Assembly (NCBI RefSeq): GCF_026914185.1
Contig: NC_070567.1
Location: 62,001-126,000 of the forward strand
Length of the DNA stretch: 64,000 nucleotides
Reading direction: 5' to 3'
Source of the DNA: Puccinia triticina
Lineage: Eukaryota; Basidiomycota; Pucciniomycetes; Pucciniales; Pucciniaceae
Every line of letters starts with the position of its first letter. Position 1 is the stretch's first letter. The notes beneath the pieces were generated by a model, which saw only the letters and a list, made by a program, of their open reading frames with translations, made no database searches and had not been told where the DNA came from. This document shows, one piece after another, positions 34,053 to 47,180 of the stretch. The translations under genes were made by a program, and so were the position numbers.

Positions 34053-37000
34053 CTATTCGTCATCATCAGAGCCTTCGATTTGCCTGTTTGGCTGAGATGA
34101 CGCCATCAATGTTGCCACGTAAGTTTGAGCATGTTGAACGACTTGATCTTGACTCTCCTTATCGCCATGCTAACCGATCCATCAAATCAACCATCAAATC
34201 AACCATGTCAGAAATAAATGATGTAATTCCAAGATCTGGGAAATTTTATGTAAGACTGTACTTACTGTTTGCTCGAAGGAAAGCCATTTCTTGAAGATGG
34301 GTTTCATTCGTTCTGTTTGAACGGACAGAAAATATCTCGTTAATAAAATTATTGAGAATTCTCGGAAAAGAGGATGCGTGTGACCCACTTGGTTTTAATT
34401 TCAAAGCCAGCATGCGCTGGAAAACGGAACGAATATTTGCAGCCGCAGTACCGGCTTTGATTTCGAGGTCTACGTAAACATTCCAGAGGTCTAGCCGCTT
34501 AGGATAGTTATCCAGCATTCCTTCAAAAAGCGTTCTGCCTCGCTCTGGATCACCGAACTTGTATTCTAGTTGGGCGAATTTATTCGTGGTCTTCAGGTCT
34601 GTCAAGGAACGAAAGCCATGGTTGATTTGCATGAGAGCGCACCATTCAACCAAAAGGAAGAACTCATCGTTTCAGTGACGTGAAAATTTGAACACGCTTA
34701 CGTTTGTGCTTAGGTAAGCTTTTTAGACTACGAGATAGCAAGTCTGAAGCCTCAGTTGGCCGATCATTTTTTAGGCAAAATCCACCATATAAGGACCAAA
34801 CTTTAGAGCTGTGACTGAATTTCTTGAGCGCCTGATTGTAAATCTCATCTGCTTTCTGTTAGTCAAGAGAAAATCAGTTTGTTAGTAATTCAAGCCACAC
34901 CTCTTCCACCCAGCCACTTATGCGGTCATGACTGGGGCGGTATCAGAAGAGATAGGTCGAAGTGAACGACTTACTTCCGTTTTCCCGCTGTCAGCATAAA
35001 TTTCCGCAACCTTGAGCCATACGGTCTTAGTATCGTATGATACGGATGCATCTTTGAAAGTTTTAGAAAACTGCTCCTCAGTGCCGTAATTATTTTCCAA
35101 CTTCAAGAGCGCAATCCAGACTTTCCATTTCTCGACTTCCTCGCGATAGTGGATTGCCCCTAATGCTCTTCTCGCCGTCTCGCGGGCTTGAGGAATGTCG
35201 ACTTTCTGAATGTAAAGAGAAATTAGTCGAGTCCATAGGCGAGATGAGTTGGGAGACTCTGATATCAACTGTTCAAGCTCATCTACCGACTGCTGTTTGG
35301 TTGTAGCAGTAGGAGATTCTGAGGCTGGAAGCTGTTCAGGGGCGTCATCGGTATCGGTTGATAGTTCATCTTTCTCTTCTGCATCGTTGGTGCCGGATCG
35401 ATTGGTGTCCCAGCTAAAGCCGCTAGATATCGGTAGGCATGATTCAGTGAAATCGATGCTAACAGTCGAAGGATGCGTTGTTCCGCCGTCTAGGTTCACG
35501 TTGGAAGTTGGGAGTAACGTGCCTTCTGGATGTGAGGTGTCATAATCTGAGTCTTCATCCGAGTCATGGTCTGTTATTTCGATAATTTCTGGACTTTGAT
35601 CTCCTGCTCCGTCCTTGTTGCCTTCGGGGTTCACATTTGTGGGTTTGATGGAGAACCTAACCTTTTTGTTTGGCACATCGAGTGTAAGGATCAAAGCCTT
35701 CAATGTCATACCTTCATTATAGACTTTGCTCCAATCCTTTTTGTGGTTGTCGGACTGCTCTTGAGTGTCGTAAATTTGAGATTTGTGACACAAACCACTG
35801 ATCTGAGTCTTTGGAATTCGGAGAAAGATGCCGTACAGTTTGATGCTGCAGACTTCGGTTGAGACTATCTGGCCTACCTGGAGCTTGTCCCAGGTAAGGA
35901 CACCTTTGGGAGCGCGGGGATTTTTTCGGAGGCTAATTCGTACTTTACCGTGATGGGTCGACATAATTGTTCCTGTGACGACTTGACCGCTTCGAAAATT
36001 TTTCTTCCAGTCCGGAACCTCTTCATCAAACAACTCTAGAGCAGGGACTTCGGCACGGATGTTCGTGCCAACTTGCAGGGTCAAGCCGAGGTTGCTGGTT
36101 TTTTGTACAAATCCTCGAATGGTTGTATTAATGCGGAGATCACCCGACCGGCGGATTGGTGGGTCTTTGACAGAATTTTCGAGCAGCTCTTCGGTCGGTT
36201 TGTTGAGATCAGAGGGCCGAACGGATAGATAAGTTGTGTGCGATTTCTTATCGATTTGTATGACGCGAGCAGTTACTTCAGAGCCGTCTTCATGCTTGTA
36301 CTGCTCATCGTAATCGTCGGTGGTGTCGGTATAATCAATGAGAAATCTCCCCGCTACTGATGAGGTCTCCACGGGCGTCACTTCCAGGCCCATGGCATTT
36401 CTACAGTTAACACGTACTCTCAAAGTTTCGCCGATCGTCAATTGATTGGTTGAAGGTGGGATCGAGAGATGAGCTGGTGCGAATCCCACAATCACAAGTC
36501 CTTTGTCAGCGTCCGTCTTCTTGACCACCAGCTTGTGAATCTTCTGGCCTTCTTTGACTTTCTGCTTGAGATTCTGCACGCCCACGTTCCAGTGGCCGGC
36601 CAGCACCGACGATGAAATGATTCCTTGGTTGGCGGCGTCGGCTCCTTCGCACCCTTCCTTGTGCAAAGAAAGTATCACATTTTTCTCGTGGATGGCTACC
36701 ACGGTGCCGATGACGGGATCACCAACCGATAGGTCGATAGTCGTGACAGCCTTTTGAGGAGGAGCGAACGCTAAGTAATAAAGGTCGCTGCCCTCCGCCT
36801 GCTTACGAACAACCAAGTCGTAGATGTAATCACCGGGTTTCAATTCCGATCGCAGCTGTTCTTCAGATATCTGGCGACGTTTCGCCACTGCACCATGCGT
36901 AATAATACCTTGCTCTTTGGCATATCCTTCGGTACCTTCGATCCGTAAATTCAATATTATACTCTTGTCCAAGATCTTGGAAACTCTCCCAACAACACGG

Positions 37001-40000
37001 TCTGAAATCGAAAGCGCCTGTGGCTCGGGCGACGTGAAGGAAAATTCGCTAGATTCGGAGTTTGCAAAGCCGACGATCAACAGGCCTCGCGGAGGATCCT
37101 TGTGAATCGGGCGTAACGGCTGGATCTCTTCTCCCACGAAAATTTGTGCCTTCAAAACATCTACAGGAATATTCCGATGCTCAGCGAGCGATGAGATCGG
37201 TAGGAAGCCTTCAACATATTTGCCAGTTGACGACGACTGATTTGCCATGCGCAGGTCTAAAACGAGGCTATTTGGATGGATGAATCGTATAGTTCCGGTC
37301 ATCTGGTCTTGAGCTACTGACGTTCGTTTATACCCGACTATCAAGAGGTTCTTTTCTTCGTGTTTCTGGTTAACAACTAAATCTTTTACCTGATCGCCTT
37401 TTTTCAGATGATTTTGCAACTTTTCAGGGCTGAGGGCGTACTTAGCAGCAAGAATTTGTAGATTTATTTGACCTTTGAGAGGATTGCTAGTGCTGAGCTC
37501 GGCGTCGGAACGGTATAAATCCAATTGGACAGACTTTTGGTGGATTGCTGTGACAAAGGCGCAGACCGGATCTCCAACCTCCAGAACAGTTGAAACTTTC
37601 TTAGCTCCTTCAGAGGTTGCAAGCTTGACACTCGCCATAATGTGACGTTTCTCAACGTCAACATGTATAATCTTGACTTTGACCAAACCACCGGGCTTGA
37701 AGAGTGGTTTCATTGATTCGACGTATCCTGCACTGTGGAAATGTAAAATGAATATGTGTCAGTTCTCTTACTTTTCAGCAACTCAAGTCGATGTACTCAC
37801 TTGGCTTCAGCACGAGAAACTAGGCCTTTAACATGACCGAAAAATTCAACAATCATGAATGTGTCCTCAACCTTCGTTATCATCGCATGGGTACATATAC
37901 CGACTGAATCTAAGTCATATGAGGTAATGATGTCATCGGATCGTAAAAGTGTTTTCCTCAGAGTTAAGACGACTTGATCTCTTTCCGGGTTTGTGTAAAG
38001 AACCTGATCCAAAGCACATCGATGATCAGAACGATAATCACTATCATAAATCAGGAGAGGAGTCAAGGTTGACCAACCCTAGCTTTGACTTTAGCCCCTG
38101 CGAGGAATTTTTTCTCGGGGTGGCGAAGCTTGACATCAGAGTAATGATCGGGCCAAACAACCGCTTCATTTCCTCCCTCGATTTTTATGATGAGATTGGT
38201 GGAAGTGAGTTTTTTGACTGTGCCACTGATCAATGCGCCAATCGGAATGTCGTCGGAGCGCATGTACGGTTGCTCGATCACCGAGGGTTTCAGAGTGAGC
38301 TGTAGGACGCCATCAACAGGAGAGACGCCGGTGACTCGAGCCTGGTGTGTCGAACCATTCTTGTAAGGACCGCTGTCTTTTGAGAGACAAGACAGAAACG
38401 AATCGGAGATCGCAGCGATGTGAGCAAAGGCAACCGGTGGATCGATTTCGATCGCAAGGCCATCTTCGCCGTTGATACAAGTCACATAAACTCCCCACTC
38501 CTCATCAACACGAAAGATCTGCACAGTTTGAAAGATATAGCCGATTGGGTATCTGAGCAGCTGATCGACCTTGTCGCATTTCGTTCGTTCTCCATTGTGC
38601 AGGTGAGGCGGCAGTCCCTCGGAATCGAGTTTGATCACATGCTCGAAAAAGCTCAAGCAGAAGACTTTAGGTCCTAGGATCGACTCATTGCCATCAAGTG
38701 ATACGTGACTTTTTGAAGGAATCGTGTCCCATAGTACCCGGGCACGAAGCTTCTGGCCGACCTTGAACCTTTGACTCAGTTCCAGTCCGGTTGTTGAATG
38801 ACATTCTAGGTGGGGGACTTGAATGGTCCCCTTGAAAAAACCCAGAAAGGTCACGTTGAGGCCTTGGCCAGGTATGACTGAGGTAACAAGACATGAGACC
38901 ATGTGTAGCGGCAGGATAGAATCGATATTGGTAGCCGCGGTGAGTACGGAGCGAGAGATATCTTGAGCGTTGACTGAAACCATGCAAGTTGACCCGTTTT
39001 CGGAGAGCTTGTTGACTCTGCACCAAATTATTTGCCCAACTTCCCACTGTTGTGATGGCTGATCCTCGTGGTCCTTTCCGGTAGCCTTGCTGGCGTCGAT
39101 GAAAGAGACGAAGGCGGTGATATGATTTGCGGGTACTTTCGATGTGGCGGGGTCGACATTCGGGTCGACTGAAATTCCAAGATCGATGATGTAGCCCCGG
39201 TCTTCAACTGATTTGACGGCGCCTGTGAGGGTTATCCCGCCCTGTAAATCAGATTTGTCGATTCCGGAGTTGATATGCACGGGATCGATCGTTAAGGTCA
39301 CTTTGAATGCGGAGCGGACTATTGGCGACATTCGAAGGTGGGTTTTAGGAGTTTCAGTAGTGGTTTTGATACTTTATGAGAGCATAGTTAACGTCAGTAT
39401 GCTGTGGATATAGAGGTTTAATTTGATTGATGCGAGTCATTACTAACACAGAGCAACGGATCCATTGCCCGACGGTGAACATCTCATCCAATCCCTTCAG
39501 AGAATTTTCGGCCTGGACGTCATCGCTACCACTCTCATCGGATTGGTCGTCTTCTTCGGCCAGTTCAGTTAGTCTTCGGGTATAGTGACGAGATATCTCT
39601 GTGATCGGGACGTGGCCGATGAGATGACTTGGGAGTGCGACGATGAGTTCGAGCGGTCTGACTTGGATGATCATTCCGGCAAGCTTGATCCCGGGAATGA
39701 GCCGCTTGTGGTTGAGATGCTCGACTCGATAGGCATCTGCAAGGTGATGACTGGCTTCGTCGTCCTGCGCACGCTTCTTGCCTTTGCCTTTGCCCGAGTC
39801 GGTAGTTTTTGATTCCGAAAAGGTCCGTTTTTTCGAGTGAGGTTTCGGTTGAGTCGACGAGTCTAGTGAACGGAGGTGCTGTTCAGCTTCTTGTGCACCA
39901 TCCCTCTTGGCTTCCGCCTGTTCGTATGCGGTTAGCTGAATTCCGCCACCACGAGGAAAATCGATCTCATCTGCAGTCGAAGTTGGGAGTAGCGGGGGAT

Positions 40001-40265
40001 CGGCAGATTTGTTTTTGATTTTTTGAGGGTTTCGCTGGTCTTGGTCCTTGAAGATTTTTTTTTGAATCGGATCTTTCGAAGGCACGTTCTTCTTCTTGTC
40101 CGGTGAGCGCTCGTCCTTGGGGACTTTGCCCTTCGGAAGCTCCTTAATCGGCTTGAGGTTGATGGGATCCCCAGACCGTTTGATTTTTTTCTGCTTGGTG
40201 GTCGGCAGGTCGGCGTTCTGGAACGGTTCGCCGCCAGATGAGGAATTTCTTCGTTTCTTGGCCAT
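34053..40265 (-). CDS. RRP5: rRNA biogenesis protein RRP5 (S1 and HAT repeats)
   Basis: Nucleolar factor needed for both small- and large-subunit pre-rRNA cleavage. Exons: 40265-39448, 39371-38078, 38003-37801, 37732-34975, 34855-34702, 34598-34389, 34312-34266, 34169-34053. Total 5,601 nt, 1,866 aa (yeast Rrp5 is about 1,729). The first ~200 residues are Lys/Ser-rich and nuclear-targeting in character (MAKKRRNSSSGG start). A long run of S1 RNA-binding repeats follows (blocks such as VDPRTG-like turns, GYIIDLGI, VLYTNPERDQVVLTLRKTLL, VGDPVIGTVVAIHEKNVILSL), then an acidic Ser/Asp linker near 1,480-1,590. Last come HAT/TPR helices (ELEQLISESPNSSRLWTRLI, YADSGKTE, LFEGMLDNYPKRLDLWNVYV, FKKWLSFEQ). 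The protein ends in EGSDDDE. All introns are 68-150 nt GT-AG and phase-consistent. The start is the first ATG giving the basic N-terminus; an ATG-less extension is open upstream. Confidence 0.95.
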
Positions 40266-42393
40266 CTGGTGAGTTTTGTCGGTATATGTCTGTTGGATGG
40301 ACTTGGCGATGATGGTTGGCTGGGTTGGATATGTGGCCGATGTCCGGGCTTCGGGTTCATGTGCATGCATATATGCAATATCCAACGACTGGCCCGATTG
40401 TGGGTCAGGACTGCTGCCGCATCCCGCTTGAATATAGACTCCACAAGTTTACCGATTGTTGAGTGATGCCCTGAAGAAACTCAGTGAGACTATACGGTCT
40501 TTGATACATTTTCAGAGCTTGTACCAGCTTGTACCTGCCATGAATTGCTTCTCCAGGCAATGTTACTGGATTCCAAAGTAGATATAATCATTGTCACTTT
40601 TGAAATTGCACGATGGATTTTGAATATTTCCTGGGTCAACATAGTGTTTTTTTAGAGAGGATGGATTGTAAGTTTAGTTTTTCTTTGGCACATGGTTGAA
40701 TGAAGTCTCATGAGAGCCACTGATTTAGAGTCCTGCATCGCCTGGGTAATTGGGTGGATCAATCAGCAATGGAAGACTTCCCGTAGAATCTACGCCCCCC
40801 GTACAGACTAAAATTTCACAGATCTAAACCTTACTTGCTGGTGAAAAGTGATTGAGATCAAGTTCTCACCAGCCAGTAAGGTTTAACCTGGCCTGACAGA
40901 TCTGAATTTTTAGCCCACGGGAAGTCATCCAATATCTTATGTAATCAAGTTTGATGCACCAATTAAGCCCATCCTATCAGGGGCATCCCCCACAAACTTT
41001 CAAGCTCAAACTCGTGAATGTACCAAAGTAGCACCTCTTGCTTCCTTTGGACTACAAATTTGGGATTCCTAATAGGTTGAAATTCTGGGTGAGATTCTAG
41101 TCAGATTTATAACAGATATGGTGGGTATGCATGTGTTGAACTGCGTCCATCAAGGAAACTCACCTGGAAAGCTGGTGCACGAATGGAAGATGGATGGATT
41201 GGAAGTTTAAATGAGGTAGTGTTTCTCTTTGGATTGGTGATTTTTCTGGCCCGTCCTCCTTGGTTGAGTGGCTGTCTAGGAGAGTTTTGACATATTTTTT
41301 TTCTGTAAAGGAAGACAACAACAGAGAAGCATTATGATTCCTTCTGGTGCATGAATATGATCCTATGGGTAGTAATGCATTTGTATACATATTTATTTTA
41401 CAAGTTGAGAGAACAGATGAGGGAGCTCTCCTACACAGAATTCAAAGTGCTTTAAGCAGTCAGCAGTGCAAGAGAGAGGGTATGTAGACTCTGGTTTAAG
41501 CTTATGTTGTTACTTACTCCAATTAGATTTCAAGCTATGTGTGTATGTATCTTCAGTGAGCAGTGACTGTGGAACCCCAATACGTTTAGGAATAAGCTGT
41601 GATAGTATGAATAGTTGGTTTGATTATTCTTGATGCTGATGGGTGCCAGGCTCTTGAGATTTCCTTACAGTGATCCTGGAAGGATCTGTTGTATGTGTTC
41701 TTATATGTACACAGGCAGGTCTGGATTCAGCTGAGCAGCTTGTTTGTGAGAAAGATCTCAGTTTTTTGATGGGTTTATAATTTTAGGAAGAATGTGTGAT
41801 AATTTTGAGACTGGAATCTTGAGTTATGATTATGCCCTTGAGCTTTAATGAAGTGCTGGCCCAAAAATATACATACGTATTTTGGGGGAGAGATCATGGT
41901 CTGATCTTATGAAATTGATTGTACAATGATTCTCATGGTTGTTTTCAGAGGTGAGAGAGCAGCACGGTGTAGCAGGATGAGTTAGCTTGTGCTCTTTTCC
42001 TTCAGACATTCTGCTTGGAAAACAAATATCTGTTCGTGTTTGAGTGGCAAAGTGTGTGTGGGCAGAGGTAGTGTTTTTGTTATGGGATGGTTGTGGAGGG
42101 CGTTCTGGCTCCTTCCGAGGGGCTTCGCCTACAGCCGAAGAAGCCAGCCACTGGATGATTCGTGTATGTATGAAGGGCTGTACTCGGCTGGTGTTGTCGG
42201 TGGGACTGGTTTTGGTGGGGTTTGAGTCGAGCGGAGGGGGGTAAGCCACCTGCTGGGAGAGCGACGGACACAGCTCGAGTCTTAGAATAAAAGAGCCACC
42301 CCGATGGCAGTGGGCACTGACTGCAACTTGAACTAACTAACTAATCAGCCCTTTTAAATTAATTAAATAATTAAAACAAAACAACCGCTCACC
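40266..42393. other. Divergent intergenic region between RRP5 and the KRE6/SKN1 gene
   Basis: Both neighbours start outwards from this 2.1-kb stretch, so it contains two promoters. No gene is supported. It includes one imperfect hairpin (40777-40928). Just before the right-hand start it is AC-rich (TTAAATTAATTAAATAATTAAAAC then CTCACCATGCC), a good Kozak context. Confidence 0.6.
40777..40928. repeat. Imperfect inverted repeat (MITE-like)
   Basis: GACTTCCCGT at the left pairs with ACGGGAAGTC at the right. Further in, CTAAAATTTCACAGATCT pairs with AGATCTGAATTTTTAG, and AAACCTTACTTGCTGGTGA with TCACCAGCCAGTAAGGTTT. About 150 bp, non-coding; no target duplication was seen. Confidence 0.6.
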
Positions 42394-45300
42394 ATGCCCT
42401 ACGACCCCGTCCCCCAGTCAGACCACACCCGATCGAACAGACTGCCCTCCCCCCCACAGTTCAGCCAGCCCAGCAACCACCTCCACCCACAGCAGCAACA
42501 CCCCCACCAACGCTTCTCGACCGGCGCATCCAACGAGTCCATCGAGCCCAGCAGCACCTCAGAGTACTTCGACAGCGCAGAAGACGACCTCATCACCCAC
42601 CACTACCTCAACAGCCAGCCCACCACCAACACCAACACCACCACCACCACCACCACCACCCCAAACAACAACAACAACAACCCCACACACTCCCCAGCCT
42701 CAACACTCTCATCCTCCTCACCCACCCTCCTCCAGTCACCCCACCTCTCCAAAAACAGCCACCGCCCCAGGGACAGCTATGCCAACACCTACGGCGCACC
42801 CGCCTCCGCCGCCGGCCCCGATCTCTCCAGCCTCAGCGCAATCGCATCAGGACTCGTCGGCGGAGACTACGGCCCATTCCCCCAAGAACTATCCCACCCG
42901 GGCATCATCCCCTACTCGCCATCCAACCCACGACGACTCAGCGCCAATGGTCAGCGCTCCTCCACCCATCTCCCTCTCACCCCACAACTTAAACTAACCC
43001 ACCCAACCACACAGAACCCATCGTCGACTTTGCCCTCCTCCCCCCCGGCCCAAACAAGATCTTCACCCCCTTCAACCACTCCAACCACCATCTCAAATCC
43101 CGTCGCCCGCCCTCGGCTGACGGCTACTCGGGCTCAGTCAGAGACTCGCTCGTCTCCTACGACGACAGCGGCGCAGGGCACGTCTACGGCACCATGTCCC
43201 TCCCCCCTCCGGTCGGCCTGAACTACGCCGGGGCATACTCGGAGACCACCGAGGACCTGCTCTGGAAGGAGGAGAACAAGGAGCCCGACGACTTCCTCCA
43301 CGACCCCGACCCCGACTTCGACTCGCGCGCCGACCGCAAGTTCATCCTCTGGTCCCGCAGGGGCTGGATGAACGTCGCCTCGCTCTCCATCCTCGTCAGC
43401 GGCCTCATCGGCCTCTTTGCGCTCTACCCCATCCTCACCTACGTCCTCAGGCGCGGCCCAACCGCACTCGGCTGGAACCTCGGCGGGATCAACGGCACCG
43501 GCCAGTTCCCTGACATCCCCAACCTCCCCCGGCTCATCGACCTCACCACCCCTGATGACGCCAAACATCGCGTCGGGCTCGACGGCAAGAAGTACAACCT
43601 CGTCTTCTCAGACGAATTCAACACCGACAACCGCACCTTCTGGCCGGGCGACGACCCGTTCTGGGAGGCCGTCGATCTGCACTACTGGTAAATACGTTTC
43701 TCTACATGAAAAAAAAAATTGTCAAAAAAAAACATATTGTCTAAAAAATACAGACAAAAAAAACATATTACCCAAAATATATTCCAGAAAAAAATATAGA
43801 AAAAAATAGACGAAATATAGTCAAATACGGAAAAATATATATAAAAAAAACATAAAAAAAAACATAGAAAAAAAAACATAGAAAAACAGACATAGAAAAA
43901 AAAAACATAGAAAAACAGACATAGAAAAAAAAAACACAGAAAAAGAGAATAGAAAAAAGAATATAGAAAAGAATATAGAAAAGAGAATAGAAAGAAGAAT
44001 ATAGACAAAGAATATAGACAAAAATAACTAACTTCTTTTAAACTTCTTTTGATAAACAGGCAAACCACCAACTTCGAGTGGTATGATCCAGACGCAGTGA
44101 CCACCAAGGGCGGCAATCTTGTGATCCAGATCGACCAGGAACCCAACCACAACCTGAGAGCGCGCTCGGGGATGATCCAGAGCTGGAACAAGTTCTGCTT
44201 CACCGAGGGCTACATCGAAGTCAACATCTCCTTGCCTGGCGCCCCCGGCGTCCAAGGCTTCTGGCCCGGAGCTTGGACGATGGGCAATTTGGCCAGGGCC
44301 GGCTTTGGGGCGAGCAATGAAGGCATGTGGCGTAAGTCGTTGTCTGGTTCGACTTGTGGGGGATGATCGCTCAAGAAGCTAATCTCCGACGAGCTGTTGA
44401 TCAGCCTACTCGTACGAGGCCTGTGATGTCGGAACTCTGCCGAACCAGACGATGCCCGACGGCCGAACCCCGCCGGCTGCCAAGACATCAGGATCGCCGG
44501 ACTACGGGGGAGCACTCTCCTGGTTACCCGGACAACGCACCTCGGCGTGTACGTGCAAGGGGGAAGACCATCCAGGCCCCTCGGTGGATGTGGGCCGGTC
44601 GGGCCCGGAGATCGATATCCTGGAGGCCCAGTACGCCTACGGGCCGAACGGGAACCAGGGCTCGATGTCCCAGTCGATCCAGATCGCCCCGATGGACGAG
44701 GGCTACATGTGGATGAACGACTCGAGCTCGATGCATGTCGCCAACATGGCCAACTCGCCCAAAGACCCCACCGGGACGATCATCAACCGCTGGCACGGCT
44801 CGATCTGGCAGGAGTCCCTCTCCGGAATCACCATGACCGACGGCACCTCCTACGAGGGGAAAGGATTCCAGCAGTTCGGATTCGAGTACAACAAGGGCTT
44901 CCAGGCCGACGGCGGCAGGGTCAGCTGGACCTACAACTCCCAGGAAACCTGGACGATCTATGCCAACGCGATCGCCGGCCAGTCCGGCACTCAAGTCTCC
45001 CCGCGTCCCATCAGCACCGAGCCCATGTACGTCATCCTCAACCTCGGCATCTCCAACAAGTTCCAGACGGTCGAATGGGAGAAACTCAACTTCCCGGCTA
45101 AGATGTATGTCGACTACGTCCGGATCTACCAACGCGAAGGCCACACCAACATCGGCTGCAGTCCCAAAGGTACATCCATCCCTTCCCATCTCTCTTTTCT
45201 ATCCCTCTAGAACCCATTTTCATTTTCATTTCTCATTTTTTAGATCGGCCTACGGAGGACTACATCAATCGTCATCTCGGCGCTTACACCAATCCCAACT

Positions 45301-45435
45301 TCACCACCTGGGCCCAAGCTGGGTAAGCAGCCCCCTTTTCCTGCTTCGTGCTCATCCTCGACTCTCGTTGACCTGACTTGTTGGCTTTTGTGCAGATATA
45401 CCGTCCCCAAAAACCGCTTGAAGGATACCTGTTAG
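42394..45435 (+). CDS. KRE6/SKN1-type beta-1,6-glucan synthesis protein (GH16)
   Basis: Type II membrane glycosidase-like protein of the secretory pathway needed for beta-1,6-glucan in the wall. Exons 42394-42949, 43015-43687, 44060-44331, 44405-45169, 45244-45322, 45396-45435; 794 aa, near the yeast size (720-771). Residues 1 to about 300 are a low-complexity cytosolic tail with Thr, Asn, Gln and Pro runs. A single membrane anchor follows (VASLSILVSGLIGLFALYPI, about 307-330). The lumenal GH16-like domain begins YNLVFSDEFN and carries the catalytic box EIDILE (E569, D571, E574), with GFWPGAWTMGN and SYEACDVGTLPNQT also diagnostic. The C-terminus is a short KDTC. Intron 2 is 372 nt against 65-74 for the others and is an A-rich simple-repeat tract. 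Confidence 0.95.
43688..44059. repeat. A-rich simple-repeat expansion inside intron 2 of the KRE6/SKN1 gene
   Basis: The intron is dominated on the plus strand by imperfect tandem units such as AAAAAACATAGAAAAACAGACATAG and AAAGAATATAGA, almost without T or C on that strand. It is about five times longer than the other introns of the gene but keeps GTAAAT donor and ACAG acceptor in phase. Confidence 0.8.
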
Positions 45436-47180
45436 GGACCACACACGAAACAACAAATCGATCTCTCTTTTTTTTTTAATCTTGGCCGACGGCTCCTCCT
45501 AATTCTCTCCGAGACCGTCCCACACACACACACTCCTTTTTATGTACATCACCTGCTTGACAATTCCTTCTTCCTCTTTCTCGGTCGATTGCGAACATTT
45601 CATTCCTTTTTTTCAGTACTTCGACTTGCTTTTCTTTCTTTTTTTTTTGGGTGGTTTCGGTTCTCTCCTCGAAACATGCATGTCCGTTTCCGCATGCACA
45701 CATATATGGTCGTCGACGAGGCGGTGGACGAACGAACGACGGCGGAGGAGACTCGACAATCGAGACTCTCGCGGTATCATGGACTTCGCGGCGGGCATAC
45801 ACATCACTCGCCCACCCTACTCACTATTCACCCATACACGCCCTCCTTTTTTTTCTCTTCCACTTGGGCTTTTCTGATCTTCATTTACGATACAGTCTTA
45901 GATACATAGAGCGTCTTATCCAACCACTACCCCATATCTTAACACGAAAAAAAAACATATCAACAAGAATAAGCACACGACCTCTTACCCAATAATGCTC
46001 TTATTATCTTTATCAGTACAGCTGTTTTTCTCTTTTCGTCTTTTTTTTTTTGGCTTGGCTTGGGTGGTTTGTTTCACCATCCCATCTTGAACTCTCTTTT
46101 TCTCTTATCAACCATCATCATTATTAACCATCATCATCATTCATCATCATGACTCCGAAAAGATCTTATAACTCACCATGTTTGTATAGTCTCTCTCTTC
46201 ATCTGCTGTGTCTCGCTCGCTTATCCTTCTTACCCATCATCATCATCATCATCACCATCATCATCTCTCTCTTTTTCTGCTTGCGTCTTTGTTTTTTTTT
46301 GTTAGACTGAAAACAAGAAAGAAATAAGATCCATGTAATCAAACGCCAATAAACACCACGTCATGAGTCTGCTGATGCCCGACTCATAGTGCCAGTGGGT
46401 GGGTTGGCCGGACTGGGGACTCATGTTTTCTGACATTGTTAAACAGAACTACTTGGCTGCTAAGGGCTTCCGGATCTTCTCGAGCATCTCCGCTGCGGGT
46501 CCTATCCGCCATATATGGTCTTGCAAGCCAGTTTGGGTACATGCCAACGTTCGGCCAAAAAAGGCCAAGCGCGCGTGGCCGATCCCAAAGCCCGCTTGGC
46601 CGCGAACTCGAATGGTAAGATTAGCGCCTTGTGGCGCACTGCGCTGATGGATCGTGGCAATGCTTTGCCAGACAAAACAAACTCAATGCTCGTCATACTT
46701 TCTGTTTTTTTTTTCTCAATCAATCCTTATAGGCTTATTTCACAGACAACAAGGAATAGAGAAACTATGTATGCATCATAATCCAGTGTTGCTAAAAGCC
46801 TATAGTAGAAGGTGTTCAAAGTTGAAATCATAAAATTTTCATTACATAAAATCATAAAATCATAAAACTTTCAAATGATGATTTTATATGTACCATTTTA
46901 GAAATGTTGCTCTAATTTGAGTGTTTGGATGTACATATTTTTTTCACCTCAGAATTTTATGATTTTATGCAAGTCAACTTTGAACACCCTAAGTACAGTT
47001 CTACTTTTGCCCAAACAAGTATATACAGATGTGCAATCCAGTCAGGAAGAAAATAAGTTTACAGTTTGTCTGAGAGCTTAGAATGCCATCCAGAACACTT
47101 GAAAATATTTTTACACTTGTCTTACGTAGTTTAGAATGAAAAATAATGAAATTAGGATAAGCAAGAAGAATGAGGTAAAT
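45436..47180. other. Intergenic region between convergent genes
   Basis: The first 900 bases are pyrimidine-rich 3' flank with (CAT)n runs near 46120-46270. 46540-46640 is GC-rich with GGCCAAGCGC/GCTTGGCC inversions. A MITE-like element lies at 46811-46988. No gene is supported; the longest frames (45542-45995) overlap in several frames and lack motifs. Confidence 0.5.
46811..46988. repeat. MITE-like inverted repeat
   Basis: GGTGTTCAAAGTTGA at the left and TCAACTTTGAACACC at the right are exact complements. Inside, CATAAAATTTTC and AGAATTTTATGATTTTATG continue the pairing. About 178 bp, AT-rich interior, non-coding. Its ends (TTCAAAGTTG) resemble those of the 13669-14039 element. Confidence 0.65.

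Noticed and set aside
43134..45189. Long open frames antisense to the KRE6/SKN1 gene (for example 44524-45189, 221 codons)
   Set aside because: High GC third positions of the sense gene suppress stops on the other strand; composition is Gly/Val/Asp/Arg-rich without any domain.
45542..45995. Open frames of 100-114 codons downstream of the KRE6/SKN1 gene
   Set aside because: Pyrimidine-rich 3' flank; several frames are open simultaneously and none has a motif or plausible start context.
46231..46266. CATCATCATC run considered as a CRISPR-like or satellite array
   Set aside because: Simple trinucleotide microsatellite without spacers; CRISPR arrays are not expected in a fungal nuclear genome.
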